Assembly (NCBI GenBank): GCA_031288225.1
Contig: JAITRU010000039.1
Location: forward strand, 1-53,251
Reading direction: 5' to 3'
DNA: 53,251 nt
From: Holosporaceae bacterium
Lineage (GTDB): Bacteria; Pseudomonadota; Alphaproteobacteria; UBA3830
Shown: positions 26,470 through 36,033 of the stretch, one piece after another
Position numbering within the stretch: position 1 is the stretch's first letter
Layout: every line of letters starts with the position of its first letter
Made by a program: the position numbers and the translations under genes
Notes under the pieces: generated by a model
The model's input: the letters and a program-made list of their open reading frames with translations, nothing else
Databases searched by the model: none
Told to the model about the DNA's origin: nothing

Positions 26470-27414
26470 TCAATATGTACTAGTAATAATATCGTCAACA
26501 TTGATTATGACATCACTGTCATAGCCACTGCCATTTAATACAAATGCTTCAGGCAATTTATAGCGAAACCATGTGCATTGCTGTTTAATATATTGGCGAG
26601 TTTTAATAAAAATACTACCGATGCATTCGGTTTCCGATAATTCATTCTTCACAAAACATTTCAAATCGGCATAGCCGATTGCGCAGCTGAGAGGACCACC
26701 ATAGTCGGGATATCTGCGCATAAAATCCATTAACTCATCCGGAGCCCCATCGCGCATCATTTTTTGTACCCTCCGATAACACAGTTCATGCAATTTGCTG
26801 CGATCCGGAGACAATAAAAATGTTGTTGCGTGATAGGATTGATGACTATTCCCGGCTGATCGCCACCATTCCGACAATGGTTTCCCAGTGAAATATGCCA
26901 CTTCATAGGCACGCAAAATACGCTGGACATCATTTTTGTGTCGTTGGTCAAAGCTATAGTCCAAAGCCAATAATTTTTCCAAAAATTGATTTTTGCCCAG
27001 GGTGTTAAATTCTTTCCGGACCTGCTGCCGAATGTTTTGGGGAATTTTTGGAATGGGAGCAATTCCATCTGTGATTGCTCGGATGTAAAATCCAGTTCCG
27101 CCGCAGATAATTGCAATTTTGTTTTTTGCTCGTAAATTTTCAATGACAGCCTGGGCTTTTTGCAGCCAAAGGACAACATTGGATGAATCGTTGGGACCTA
27201 ATATTCCGAACAAATTATGTGCCACATCTCCCATATCCGTGAGAGACGGATGCGCCGTAAGGACTTTCAAATCCTTGTACAACTGTATGCTATCGGCGTT
27301 GATAATTTCGGAATCCAAGCCATATTTTTTTCTCAAAAATGCCGCAATATGCAGGGACAGTAGCGTCTTCCCGGACGCCGTTGGACCGGCCACAATGATC
27401 ACATCATTCATCAT
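26470..27414 (-). CDS. miaA: tRNA dimethylallyltransferase MiaA
   Basis: MiaA prenylates A37 of tRNAs reading UNN codons. The 314 residues contain the P-loop GPTASGKT, the substrate motif DSIQLYKDLKVLTA, ICGGTGFYIRA and the C-terminal YIKQQCTWFR. Length fits. The gene starts only six bases after a tRNA-Glu on the same strand and may share its transcript. Confidence 0.96.
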   Translation of the reverse strand: MMNDVIIVAGPTASGKTLLSLHIAAFLRKKYGLDSEIINADSIQLYKDLKVLTAHPSLTDMGDVAHNLFGILGPNDSSNVVLWLQKAQAVIENLRAKNKIAIICGGTGFYIRAITDGIAPIPKIPQNIRQQVRKEFNTLGKNQFLEKLLALDYSFDQRHKNDVQRILRAYEVAYFTGKPLSEWWRSAGNSHQSYHATTFLLSPDRSKLHELCYRRVQKMMRDGAPDELMDFMRRYPDYGGPLSCAIGYADLKCFVKNELSETECIGSIFIKTRQYIKQQCTWFRYKLPEAFVLNGSGYDSDVIINVDDIITSTY

Positions 27415-27420
27415 CTAGGT

Positions 27421-27496
27421 TGGCGTCTCCTAGGGAATTCGAATCCCTGTTATCGCCGTGAGAGGGCGACGTCCTAGACCACTAGACGAAGGAGAC
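27421..27496 (-). tRNA. tRNA-Glu (anticodon CTC)
   Basis: Minus strand, 76 bases. The acceptor stem is GTCTCCT with AGGAGAC, the anticodon stem CGCC/GGCG carries loop CTCTCAC, and the T-arm is CAGGG-ATTCGAA-TCCCT like. Discriminator G and encoded CCA follow. CUC reads GAG (Glu). Confidence 0.95.
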
Positions 27497-27878
27497 AGCA
27501 TAGAGCGAAATTTCATGGTTTGCAGGACCGTTACAAAACTCATGGCGCTGGCTAAGCGTAGGCTAATGTCTTCTCAAAAGCAAGAAATATTTTAGACATC
27601 ATCTATGGGATAAACTACCTAGCAAATTTGGATCAATCGCTAAAAGCCAAAATTTAGTTAAAAATAGCATCAATAATTAAGAAAAAATTTACTTTTTTGC
27701 CATAGAATGTTTGCATGTGGTTTTTTTGTTATGCAATGTATCTTCGTGTTAGGATTCTTTTTCATACAATCAATTGTAAGTAACAAATTTTAGCCTAGGG
27801 CGAGTCGTTATATATCATTGATCGCTGAAGCTAATGTATGACTAAGTATAGTTTTTAATAAAAAACAGGATAACGCCA
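27497..27878. other. Intergenic region, about 380 bp
   Basis: AT-rich, no coding frame or RNA gene recognised. It should hold the promoter of the tRNA-Glu/miaA unit on one strand and of the CxxC protein on the other (TATAGT at 27847-27852 is a possible -10 for the latter, without a good -35). Confidence 0.4.
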
Positions 27879-28211
27879 ATGAGTAAAAAAAACATTTTTC
27901 CATTGTTGATGATTTCTTGGCTTTGCCATCTATCTTCTTCGGTGGAAGCGACATTTTCGTTAGGCGCCCAAGAGAGGTGCGACGAAAAAAAAATTGAGGC
28001 AAAAAGACACACTTGTGTTCTCGTATCTCAGAAAAATCCAAACTGCATCTGGTGCCAAGGCACATGTAGAGTGGCTTGCTCCAATTGCAGCATTCCTGGA
28101 TCAAATAGCAATATTTTGTGTAATACGTGTCTAGCTGACGGGAATGTACCGTGTCCCTACTGCTATACTTTTTTTAGATGGATAGACGAAAAAGCAAGCT
28201 TTGATAAATGA
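27879..28211 (+). CDS. Small secreted CxxC-rich (DnaJ-zinc-finger-like) protein
   Basis: ATG 27879 has AGGA eight bases upstream. The 110 residues begin with a signal peptide (FPLLMISWLCHLSSSVEA) and then contain four CxxC pairs in ~45 residues: CIWCQGTC, CSNC, CNTCLADG and CPYC. The spacing and the G after two of the pairs recall the cysteine-rich zinc-binding domain of DnaJ (CxxCxGxG), here exported and without a J domain. Periplasmic zinc binding or disulfide chemistry is conceivable. Unknown function. Confidence 0.6.
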   Translation: MSKKNIFPLLMISWLCHLSSSVEATFSLGAQERCDEKKIEAKRHTCVLVSQKNPNCIWCQGTCRVACSNCSIPGSNSNILCNTCLADGNVPCPYCYTFFRWIDEKASFDK

Positions 28212-28229
28212 GTTAAGAACGACAATAAA

Positions 28230-28336
28230 GTATACATAAACTGTTTTAAAAATGCGTTCATTTTTGCGATGATCGGACTGATATTCGAGCGAAAATACTA
28301 CATTACAATCGCACTTTCAAAGCAATTTATGTATAC
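28230..28336. repeat. Palindromic repeat, family B, copy 3 (107 bp)
   Basis: Starts GTATACATAAACTG and ends CAATTTATGTATAC. The outer eleven bases are an exact inverted repeat and the inner arms TTTTAAAAATGCG / CGCACTTTCAAAG are imperfectly paired. Same family as 23563 and 40623. Confidence 0.75.
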
Positions 28337-28455
28337 TGAAAAATCAGAATTTTGTAGAGCTGTATCTATCTTTATAGGGCAATCCCCACAATGGTTGCTT
28401 GCAAAGTAGATGAATATTTTGCTAGCATTTGCCGGCCCTGAAGTTGTTGTTGCGC

Positions 28456-30345
28456 ATGCTATGGCATGGTAGGTGGTGGTGTTTGGCTATATTGCTATCG
28501 GCTACGCATTTAATCTTATACCAGATCTCGTTGCAAATTATCCAAAACATGCTTTGCATAGCCTGCAAATCAAGGATGTCATTTGGATACCAGACATGGG
28601 ATCTGGTATTACTCCTCTGTGGAATGTTGCTGGGCGGGTGTACAGATATGGCGGAGATGGAAACTCAGCATAGGAAATTTTTTACTCCTAGTTCCCTCAA
28701 TACACTATTATTGCCGGTAGATGATGCAGACGCCAACATCGATGATGGGAGCGCTGATGGTCAGGACGACGGCGATTTCGAACAGGTAATAGGCGAAAAG
28801 TTTCATAAACGCATTTCCGTTTCTGCCAATGAAAATATGAGAATGCGCGAGGTGCTCACCCAGATGGCTCATCTGGCCGGTGTCAATGTGTTCATTGCCG
28901 AAGATATAGGCGGCAGCGTTTCCTTTATGGCTACCAATCGAAAATTCATCGACATCATGAAAGACATTTGCGACAGTGCAAATCTTAGGTATTTCATAAG
29001 CGGAGATTCTGTAAAAATTGAAAACGATGTCTCCATGCTGAAATTTTATAATGTACCGTTCCTGAATATTCAGCGAGATACCCAAAGCTTGATGTCGATT
29101 TCGACGGATATATTTAACAATGGCTCGATATCCGACACAGAGGTGAAATCTGGTCCTTCCGCCAAAACGTCTGCTGTCGGTGTTTCTAGCTCCGGTGCTG
29201 CGCTTTCCAACAATGGATCTGCCAGTGTTGTTGTGGGATCAGCAAAAAACGACTTTTGGCGAGAATTGGAAAATACACTGAAATGTATTGTGGGAATAGA
29301 TAATAAAAGCTCCGATGATGCTACGAATGCGCCGATGGATGCGTATGTTACGGTGCACCAGCAGGCAGGAATTATTGCCGCCTATACTACCCAAAGCAAA
29401 CATGAAAAAATCAAAAAATATCTAAAATTACTAAGGGAAACCTCAGAAACTCAGGTGCTAATTGAGGCAAAAATACTGGAAGTTTGTTTGAGCAGTGAGC
29501 ACAAAAGTGGCATCGACTGGCATATTGTTGACGGTAACCTGACGACTACAAAATCCTTTGGCACCGGTGAGCTATTCACAATGGGTATTGACAGAAACAG
29601 TTTGCGTGCCATCGTTGGTTTTTTAGAAAAATTTGGTGCCGTCAAAACCTTGTCCAGTCCGCGCCTCACCATATTGAATAATCATTCAGCTATACTGAAA
29701 GTTGCAAAAAATGAGGTAATTTACATTCCGGAATTGCAAAAGCAGTATGGATCCGTGTCGAACCCCATCAGCATGGATTTTATTTCGGCAAACATAAAAA
29801 CCATTCCCATAGGATTGGTAATGATGGTGCAACCCTCCATTGACAGAAAAAATAATACCATTATGTTGAATATTCGCCCAACTATATCGAAGATTGCAGG
29901 CCATATGCAGGTACCATCCTTACTGCAGAGCTATAATTTACAAACGCCGGGAGGAGGTAATGCTGCAGCAATGGCCACAAATTCGACTTCATCGGCGCAG
30001 AAAATACCAATCGTAGATGTGCGCGAAATGGACTCAGTCTTGAAGCTAAATTCCGGACAAGTTGTGGTTATGGGCGGGTTGATGCAGGAAACTTCGAGCC
30101 GCAATCGATCCGGCATTCCCGGTTTTGCAGATACTCCCGTTGACTGGATTTTTGGATCCCGCGAAAATGGCACCAACGTGACGGAATTGGTAATATTTTT
30201 GAAAGCTACAATAGTACGTCAAAAAAATAGAGGCTATCACAATGCCGATAAAAAAATGTACAACACCTTTGCCAAGGATTCTCGTCCGCTGATCTTCGGT
30301 GCTGGGAAAAGTGAAAAAAGTACAGATAAAATTGGTAAAAAATGA
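28456..30345 (+). CDS. Secretin (PilQ/MshL/GspD-type) lipoprotein
   Basis: Secretins form the outer-membrane pore of type IV pili and type II secretion. The C-terminal ~250 residues carry the secretin core: VLIEAKILEVCLS, KTLSSPRLTILNNHSA, VDVREMDSVLKLNSGQVVVMGGL and GIPGFADTPVDWIFG. An N0/STN-like domain precedes (MREVLTQMAHLAGVNVFI). A lipobox LLGGC is present. The N-terminus is disturbed: a 90-bp element plus 3-bp duplication adds 31 codons inside the signal peptide without breaking the frame. ATG 28456 lies before it; ATG 28576, inside the element, would give a compact lipoprotein signal. Neither has a good ribosome site. Confidence 0.85.
   Translation: MLWHGRWWCLAILLSATHLILYQISLQIIQNMLCIACKSRMSFGYQTWDLVLLLCGMLLGGCTDMAEMETQHRKFFTPSSLNTLLLPVDDADANIDDGSADGQDDGDFEQVIGEKFHKRISVSANENMRMREVLTQMAHLAGVNVFIAEDIGGSVSFMATNRKFIDIMKDICDSANLRYFISGDSVKIENDVSMLKFYNVPFLNIQRDTQSLMSISTDIFNNGSISDTEVKSGPSAKTSAVGVSSSGAALSNNGSASVVVGSAKNDFWRELENTLKCIVGIDNKSSDDATNAPMDAYVTVHQQAGIIAAYTTQSKHEKIKKYLKLLRETSETQVLIEAKILEVCLSSEHKSGIDWHIVDGNLTTTKSFGTGELFTMGIDRNSLRAIVGFLEKFGAVKTLSSPRLTILNNHSAILKVAKNEVIYIPELQKQYGSVSNPISMDFISANIKTIPIGLVMMVQPSIDRKNNTIMLNIRPTISKIAGHMQVPSLLQSYNLQTPGGGNAAAMATNSTSSAQKIPIVDVREMDSVLKLNSGQVVVMGGLMQETSSRNRSGIPGFADTPVDWIFGSRENGTNVTELVIFLKATIVRQKNRGYHNADKKMYNTFAKDSRPLIFGAGKSEKSTDKIGKK
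28519..28608. mobile_element. MITE-like element, family C, copy 2 (90 bp), inside a signal peptide
   Basis: TACCAGATCTC...GGGATCTGGTA, flanked by TTA at 28516-28518 and 28609-28611. It is one base different from 16806-16895. Element plus duplication is 93 bp, so the secretin frame is kept and the element itself is open for 31 codons in that frame. Confidence 0.85.
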
Positions 30346-30358
30346 TTGGATGACGTGA

Positions 30359-31009
30359 ATGAGTGGAAATAGACTACTAAATCGGCTGTGGCGCAAATCA
30401 CGGAGAGGTTTCTCATTGATAGAAGTGGCCATAGCCATTGTTGTTATCAGTATAATTGCCGGTTTTGCTCTGAAAGGGAAGGAGCTTATCCGCACTGCTC
30501 AGCTGAGATCTGTCATCGAACAGGTTAACGCCTTCCGAATCGCCACACAGTCCTTCTTGGATAAGTACGGAGCATTGCCAGGAAATCTCACCAATGCCGG
30601 AGAAATTTTTGACTCTGTCGTTGCCAGTGGCGATGGCAGCGGCAACATTTCTTCCCTTGAAGATGCTCGCAGATTCTGGCAGCAGCTGGCTGCTTCCGAA
30701 CTAATTACTCTGGAACTTGTCAACGGATTTCCCATTAGTAAAATTGGTGGCTATTACACCGTTTCAACCAATGCGGCGGGACAATCCGGCATCTGGATTA
30801 TTTTAAGCGGTGGTACCAGTAACAACCGAGATTTCAGCGGTATCATATCACAGGCTGAAGCCCACATCATAGATAGAAACAGTGATACCGGCAATCCATC
30901 ATTCGGTGATGTGCGCACTCTCAAAGCTAACGGGAGCAGCAGCATTGGTGCGCATTATGATCTTAGACAGAAAGACCGTGACTGCATTATCATGTTCAAA
31001 ATTTGGTAA
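30359..31009 (+). CDS. Type IV prepilin-like protein
   Basis: The 216-residue product has a prepilin peptidase site, a basic leader ending RRG followed by FSLIEVAIAIVVISIIAG with Glu at +5 and a hydrophobic helix. The C-terminal domain is Gly/Ser/Asn-rich with no recognised family. It starts 13 bases after the secretin stop, so the two belong to one operon and probably to a type IV pilus or type II secretion system whose other parts lie elsewhere. Confidence 0.85.
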   Translation: MSGNRLLNRLWRKSRRGFSLIEVAIAIVVISIIAGFALKGKELIRTAQLRSVIEQVNAFRIATQSFLDKYGALPGNLTNAGEIFDSVVASGDGSGNISSLEDARRFWQQLAASELITLELVNGFPISKIGGYYTVSTNAAGQSGIWIILSGGTSNNRDFSGIISQAEAHIIDRNSDTGNPSFGDVRTLKANGSSSIGAHYDLRQKDRDCIIMFKIW

Positions 31010-31328
31010 TCCAGGAGCTTGTGGCCAAATCCTGGCATCATATTGGCTGTTGCTTATCTGATATATGCTACCACTGAGTGCATTCCATACAATGATTAGT
31101 GCTTAAATTAAACCATGAATTATTGAAATTACCAAAAAAACCTGCACATTGCGTTAAAAGTACATCGGCCCACTATCATACATATGCACATTATGGTAGA
31201 AATAGCGAAAATAATGCAGCATCAGGGCTGATGACTACAAGTTAAGTGTGGTAGCTCGTTGCCGATGTTTGCTGAGGTTTATTTGGATAACTTTCAATGG
31301 CGTTTTCTATATAAATCAGGAAGTAGCG
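31010..31328. other. Intergenic region, about 320 bp
   Basis: No gene recognised. CCAGGA (31011) and TCCTGG (31030) could form a weak hairpin just after the prepilin gene. The promoter of the following carrier is not evident. Confidence 0.35.
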
Positions 31329-32618
31329 ATGAATACCAATAAAAGCGAAGATTGTGACAGTGAAGACTGTGCAGTTGAGTCTTTTTCTATCCCAAAAACC
31401 GTTTGGATATTGGGTGCAGTCAGTTTGTTTTCCAACAGCGCATCGGTCATTATTACGGCACTTTCTCCCGAATTCATCATAAACGTTCTGGGAGGTAATA
31501 AGGAAATACTGGGACTGATACGTGGAATTTCAGAATCAATATCTTATTTGGTAAAATTATTCTCCGGAGTGATTAGCGATTGGCTTGGTAGAAGAAAGGT
31601 ACTCATCCTAATCGGCTACCTCTGCGCTGCTTTTGCTAAACCAATTTTCGCCATGTGTCATGGCATAAAGTCTTATATTGCAGCCCAATTGCTTGAGAGG
31701 ATAACCAATGGACTCAGAGATACTCCCAGAGATGCTCTCATTGCGGATTGTTCTCCGAAGAAATTGAAGGGAGCAAGCTATGGTATTCGCCAGAGTGCTG
31801 CCTTCATTGGGTCCATGGTCGGATCAATTGCATGTTACTTTATACTTTCCAATTGTAAATTTGTCAATTCCGGCGACAGCATCCGGCTTGTATATTGGCT
31901 GGCGATTATTCCAATTTTGATATCTGTTCTTTTCATTTATTTCGGCATAGACGAACCGAAGAACCTAGTTAGCCTTAGGCATAGGAAGGGGTTTCCCATA
32001 AAAAAATCCGACATAAAATTGTTGGGACAAAAATTTTGGTACTATTTAGCCATATGCTTTCTTTTTATGTGCGCTAGATACAGCGAATCTTTTATGGTGT
32101 TGAGAGCTCAAGAGGTAGGTATTCCCCTGAGTGCCGTTGCGCTAGTGTTGGCTGTTATGCACCTTTTCAATGCCCCTACCTCAAAAATTGTTGGTTCCTG
32201 GTCCGATAAAATGGACAGAAAAATATTTCTGGAATTTGGATTTTGTATGATGGTGGTGAGTTGCATAATTCTAGCCTTTGCTACGGAAAAGTGGCATGTA
32301 ATTGTGGGTGTATCTGTCTACGGTATTCATTATGGAGCCACGCAGGGGACATTTTATACCATGGTATCTGATTACTCGCCGCCCCAAATAAAAGCCACTT
32401 CCATCGGAATATTTAATCTCGTTTGTTGTTTTGGTATGTTAATTTCCAATGTTATTACCGGGAAATTGTGGGATCAACCATCCGGTGCATATCACGCAAT
32501 GATAGTAAATGCATCCATAGCTTTCGTAGCTGCCATTGGGCTTATTTTTGTTAAGCAACCCAAGAGCATAGTTGCTAGAGCTCCATGTACCGGTGATGGA
32601 AAAATTGCCGAATTCTAA
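31329..32618 (+). CDS. MFS transporter (429 aa)
   Basis: About twelve membrane segments with MFS signatures: SGVISDWLGRRKVLILIGY after segment 2 and a second-half SKIVGSWSDKMDRKIFLEFG. LLERITNGLRDTPRDALIAD resembles drug/metabolite efflux carriers. The start ATG 31329 has AGGAAG upstream; the frame is open further upstream without a ribosome site. A Cys/Asp/Glu-rich N-terminal tail is unusual. Substrate unknown. Confidence 0.85.
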   Translation: MNTNKSEDCDSEDCAVESFSIPKTVWILGAVSLFSNSASVIITALSPEFIINVLGGNKEILGLIRGISESISYLVKLFSGVISDWLGRRKVLILIGYLCAAFAKPIFAMCHGIKSYIAAQLLERITNGLRDTPRDALIADCSPKKLKGASYGIRQSAAFIGSMVGSIACYFILSNCKFVNSGDSIRLVYWLAIIPILISVLFIYFGIDEPKNLVSLRHRKGFPIKKSDIKLLGQKFWYYLAICFLFMCARYSESFMVLRAQEVGIPLSAVALVLAVMHLFNAPTSKIVGSWSDKMDRKIFLEFGFCMMVVSCIILAFATEKWHVIVGVSVYGIHYGATQGTFYTMVSDYSPPQIKATSIGIFNLVCCFGMLISNVITGKLWDQPSGAYHAMIVNASIAFVAAIGLIFVKQPKSIVARAPCTGDGKIAEF

Positions 32619-32978
32619 TTTTTATGATCAACGAAGCTAATGTTTTTAGAAATTCCGCAACGCTTAAATAGCAGATCCAGAGTTAAATCTGCCGCAAATG
32701 GCAAATTTGGTTTTTGACTCTTATTCCTCCTTGGATCTTTTTCTTGCCTGAAATTTCAGTGAGATATTAGCGGATAGACTGATTCGCTGGTCAGGCAATA
32801 TTTCTACCAAATATCATTCTATCAAGTTGAAAGAAAGATCCAACGGTGTTATTGATCTGTTGGATGTAGACTTTTTGTAAAGTATATCATAGTATATATG
32901 TGTTTTTTATTTGGCATTGGGCAAATACATTGGATTAGCGTTTGTGCTCTGGATTTTTAGCGAAGGAGTTAGTTCATC
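32619..32978. other. rpmE leader region, about 360 bp
   Basis: No coding frame. ATCCAAC (about 32839) and GTTGGAT (about 32859) form a 7-bp stem, and AT-rich TATATCAT/TATATATG sequence near 32884-32900 may contain the promoter. No known leader element recognised. Confidence 0.35.
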
Positions 32979-33206
32979 ATGAAAAAAGGTATACATCCGG
33001 ATTACCACGAGATAACCGTTGTGATGACGGATGGTTTTTCATTTAAAACAAGGTCAACATGGGGCATGGAAGGAGACGTCATGAAGCTTGACATAGATTC
33101 CAAATCTCATCCTGCCTGGACAGGAGTCAGACAATTGGTTGATACCGGAGGACAGTTGGCAAAGTTTAAAAATAGATATCAGTCGTTTGGCCTAAAAACA
33201 TCCTAG
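32979..33206 (+). CDS. rpmE: 50S ribosomal protein L31
   Basis: 75 residues beginning [14 protein letters not shown] with the family core [20 protein letters not shown] and a basic tail. GAAGGAGTT precedes the ATG. It lacks the CxxC zinc pair of zinc-binding L31. Confidence 0.93.
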   Translation: MKKGIHPDYHEITVVMTDGFSFKTRSTWGMEGDVMKLDIDSKSHPAWTGVRQLVDTGGQLAKFKNRYQSFGLKTS

Positions 33207-33460
33207 CGGTATTTTTGGGTATAATCCATTTTTTATGGTTGCGTACTTTGGTGTGCTTGGTGCGCAGATGCTGTGTTCTTGTTCTTTTTTAGATTCTGCT
33301 TTGTAAGCTAATTTTAAGCCAAACGCATCCTAGAGATGAAAGTAGTGTAAGGATCACTGATGGTTTTGTTGGAAGTTTTTGCTTTTGGTTGCCGTTGAAT
33401 TGGTGATTACGTCCGAATGTTTTCCTTCGTTCGGTTTTGCCTTTTTTGGGTTTATGGTAC

Positions 33461-34582
33461 ATGAACATTAAAAGTGTGGTTTTCTCTGAATTAAAATCTG
33501 CTCCGGCGTTGGTATCTTTTGGCTTGCGCTCGCTTGTTGCAGTCGCGCTGGCATTTTTTCCCGGCGAGTACAGTGCCTGTAGCAATTGTTTCCCGACATC
33601 AGCGGCAATTGTTGTTGATGCTAAAACCGGTAAGATTTTCTACTCACGTAATGCTTTTTTGAAAAGTCAGCCTGCTTCGCTAACAAAAATGATGACGCTG
33701 CTGCTGGTTTTTAAAGCTCTACGGTCGGGAAAAATGTCTCTGCGCACACCAATTGTTGTTTCCAAGAATGCGGCCTCCCAGCAACCTTGTTCATTGAAGT
33801 TGCTAGCCGGAGACATCATTACGGTTCACGATGCCATTTTAGCTACCATAACAAAGTCCGCCAATGACGCAGCCGTCGCCTTGGCTGAATATTTGGGACG
33901 AGGTTCGGAGCAATGTTTTGTGCGTCTAATGAATGCTGAAGCCAAACGTTTACGTATGTATTCAACGATTTTTATGAATGCATCCGGTTGGAAAAATACA
34001 GAACAGCTAAGTACGGTTTTTGATATGGCAAAATTAGCTCGGGAGCTAGTGTTAACGTATCCGGAATATTATAGTTTTTTCGCTACAAAACGGTTTTACC
34101 ACAACAAAAAATGTTTCAAAAATCACAACAATCTTCTGGGGAACAGAGGCGGTATCACCATAGATGGCATCAAAACAGGATTTGTTTGTGCATCTGGGTT
34201 TAATATTGCCGTTGCCGCAAAAATGAAGAGCATAAGATTGATTGCCGTAGTGTTTGGCGGAGAAACGGCAAATAGCCGGGATAGGTACGTGTATGATCTG
34301 CTGTGCCGGGGGTTCGCTCATAGTATGCACATGGCAAATGTGAACTATCACTGGAATAGTGGTAAATTAGCAGGAGCGAAAAATAATCAACAATTGGCAT
34401 TGGATGCTGATATTTCGGCAGATACACCATCGATGTTGGGATCAGATAATGTGTTTGGTGAAAGGGAAGAAAAAACGAAGCAGTCCGGAATTTTAAATAA
34501 AGTATTCAAGATACACGACAAAGAGCATGAAGGTGTACATCCGAAAAAAATGAGAATATGTAGTTTATTGGAGAAGGGATGA
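33461..34582 (+). CDS. D-alanyl-D-alanine carboxypeptidase (PBP5/6 type)
   Basis: This is a penicillin-binding protein that trims the terminal D-Ala of peptidoglycan stem peptides. Active-site motifs are all present: SLTK (nucleophile Ser), SAN, and KTG in DGIKTGFVCASGF. A signal peptide precedes (VAVALAFFPGEYSACS). ATG 33461 was taken; a TTG 24 bases upstream is also open. Lacks a clear C-terminal amphipathic anchor. Overlaps the M16 peptidase gene by four bases. Confidence 0.93.
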   Translation: MNIKSVVFSELKSAPALVSFGLRSLVAVALAFFPGEYSACSNCFPTSAAIVVDAKTGKIFYSRNAFLKSQPASLTKMMTLLLVFKALRSGKMSLRTPIVVSKNAASQQPCSLKLLAGDIITVHDAILATITKSANDAAVALAEYLGRGSEQCFVRLMNAEAKRLRMYSTIFMNASGWKNTEQLSTVFDMAKLARELVLTYPEYYSFFATKRFYHNKKCFKNHNNLLGNRGGITIDGIKTGFVCASGFNIAVAAKMKSIRLIAVVFGGETANSRDRYVYDLLCRGFAHSMHMANVNYHWNSGKLAGAKNNQQLALDADISADTPSMLGSDNVFGEREEKTKQSGILNKVFKIHDKEHEGVHPKKMRICSLLEKG

Positions 34583-35853
34583 ATAATATAAAATTAACAC
34601 ATTTGCCAAATGGCATTCGTGTGGTGACAAAAAATGTGGAAAGTTTCGAAAGTGTTGTCCTTGGCTATTGGATAGAAGCCGGAGGCGTTTGCGAAGATGA
34701 TTCCAACTGTGGCGTATCGCATTTTCTGGAACATATGGCTTTTAAGGGAACGATTTCCAGAACAGCACAGCAAATAGCAGAGGAGATAGAATCCGTCGGT
34801 GGCTATCTCAATGCATACACTTCGAAGGAAATTACTGCATTTCACGTAAAAGTTCTACGCAATGATATAGGCATCGCCATCGATATAGTTTCCGATATAT
34901 TGCAGAATCCAACCTTTCTTAGGGAAGAGTTAGAAATTGAGAGAAAGGTTGTGCTACAGGAGATTAACCAAACCCATGATACTCCGGATGATATTATTTT
35001 TGATCACTTTCAAAGCGTTGCTTTTGCGAAACAGTCCATGGGTTATTCCATACTAGGACCAGTTGCCGTAATTTCTTCGCTGGGAGCTGATGATTTGCGC
35101 AATTACATGGGCCGCTACTATAATGCGGACAATATTGTATTTGCAGCAGTAGGAAACATTGATCACGACGAAATCATAGGCATTGCATCTCAATATTTTT
35201 TTAAATTTTCTCCTCAAAAAACAATAAAACACCATAAATGCTATAATTATGTTGGAGGATCCTACGCCGACATTCGTGACCTGGAACAGGTGCATGTTAT
35301 AATTGGTTTTGATGGAGTCGCTGTACTTGACAAAGATTATTATACCATGGCGATATTTTCATCCATCCTGGGTGGTGGAATGTCATCGAGATTATTTCAG
35401 GAAGTTAGAGAAAAGCGTGGGCTGGTGTATGCCATCTATTCTTTTTCGTCCTGCTATAAAAACAATGGAATATTTGGGATTTATGCGGCAACATCAGTTG
35501 ATAAGCTGTCTGAATTATCCGATGTTGTTATGGCTGAGGCATTGAAAATACAGCATGATATTTCTGAAAAAGAATTTAATCGGACCAAGGCACAGTTCAA
35601 ATCCAGCCTTTTGATGTCAGGTGAGAGTAGTTCCTCTTCCTGTGAGCAAATTGTCAATCAAACCATTGCATTTGGACGGCCGCTAGAGCAAGCAGAAATC
35701 CTGAAAAAAATTGATTCGGTCAGCATGGACGATGTTAAACGATTGTGCACAAAGGTCATGTCATCTCCCCCATCCGTAGTTACCGTAGGGAAATGCGATT
35801 GTTCTTCGATAATTGCTTCCCTGGATAGGAATGGCCTAAAAGCTGCCTCCTAG
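34579..35853 (+). CDS. M16 family zinc peptidase (mitochondrial processing peptidase-like)
   Basis: The 424 residues have the inverted zinc motif HFLEH (near residue 49) with the downstream Glu in the second ligand region (IERKVVLQEI), and the C-terminal M16 domain (GGGMSSRLFQEVREKRGLVYAI). Alphaproteobacterial members are the relatives of mitochondrial MPP-beta; rickettsiae carry one. No signal peptide. Coupled to the carboxypeptidase gene through an ATGA overlap. Confidence 0.92.
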   Translation: MNNIKLTHLPNGIRVVTKNVESFESVVLGYWIEAGGVCEDDSNCGVSHFLEHMAFKGTISRTAQQIAEEIESVGGYLNAYTSKEITAFHVKVLRNDIGIAIDIVSDILQNPTFLREELEIERKVVLQEINQTHDTPDDIIFDHFQSVAFAKQSMGYSILGPVAVISSLGADDLRNYMGRYYNADNIVFAAVGNIDHDEIIGIASQYFFKFSPQKTIKHHKCYNYVGGSYADIRDLEQVHVIIGFDGVAVLDKDYYTMAIFSSILGGGMSSRLFQEVREKRGLVYAIYSFSSCYKNNGIFGIYAATSVDKLSELSDVVMAEALKIQHDISEKEFNRTKAQFKSSLLMSGESSSSSCEQIVNQTIAFGRPLEQAEILKKIDSVSMDDVKRLCTKVMSSPPSVVTVGKCDCSSIIASLDRNGLKAAS

Positions 35854-35930
35854 AAAATTAATTACTTGTCGGGGATTTTTTTTGCAAAAAATCTGCGAAT
35901 CTTAGTGTTGATTCCATTTAAAAAACGTTA

Positions 35931-35960
35931 TTGTATTTGCATGGCGTAGATTGCTATAAT
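35931..35960 (+). promoter_or_regulatory. Extended -10 promoter for rpoZ
   Basis: TTGTAT (35931-35936), 18-bp spacer, TGC-TATAAT with the -10 at 35955-35960. The extended TGN element compensates for the weak -35. Confidence 0.65.
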
Positions 35961-36033
35961 AATGGGTCTTGTGTTTTAAATTAGTACATTGTTTTGTGTG
36001 CGTTTGGCTTTGCGGTCAGAGGAAGGGAGTTTC

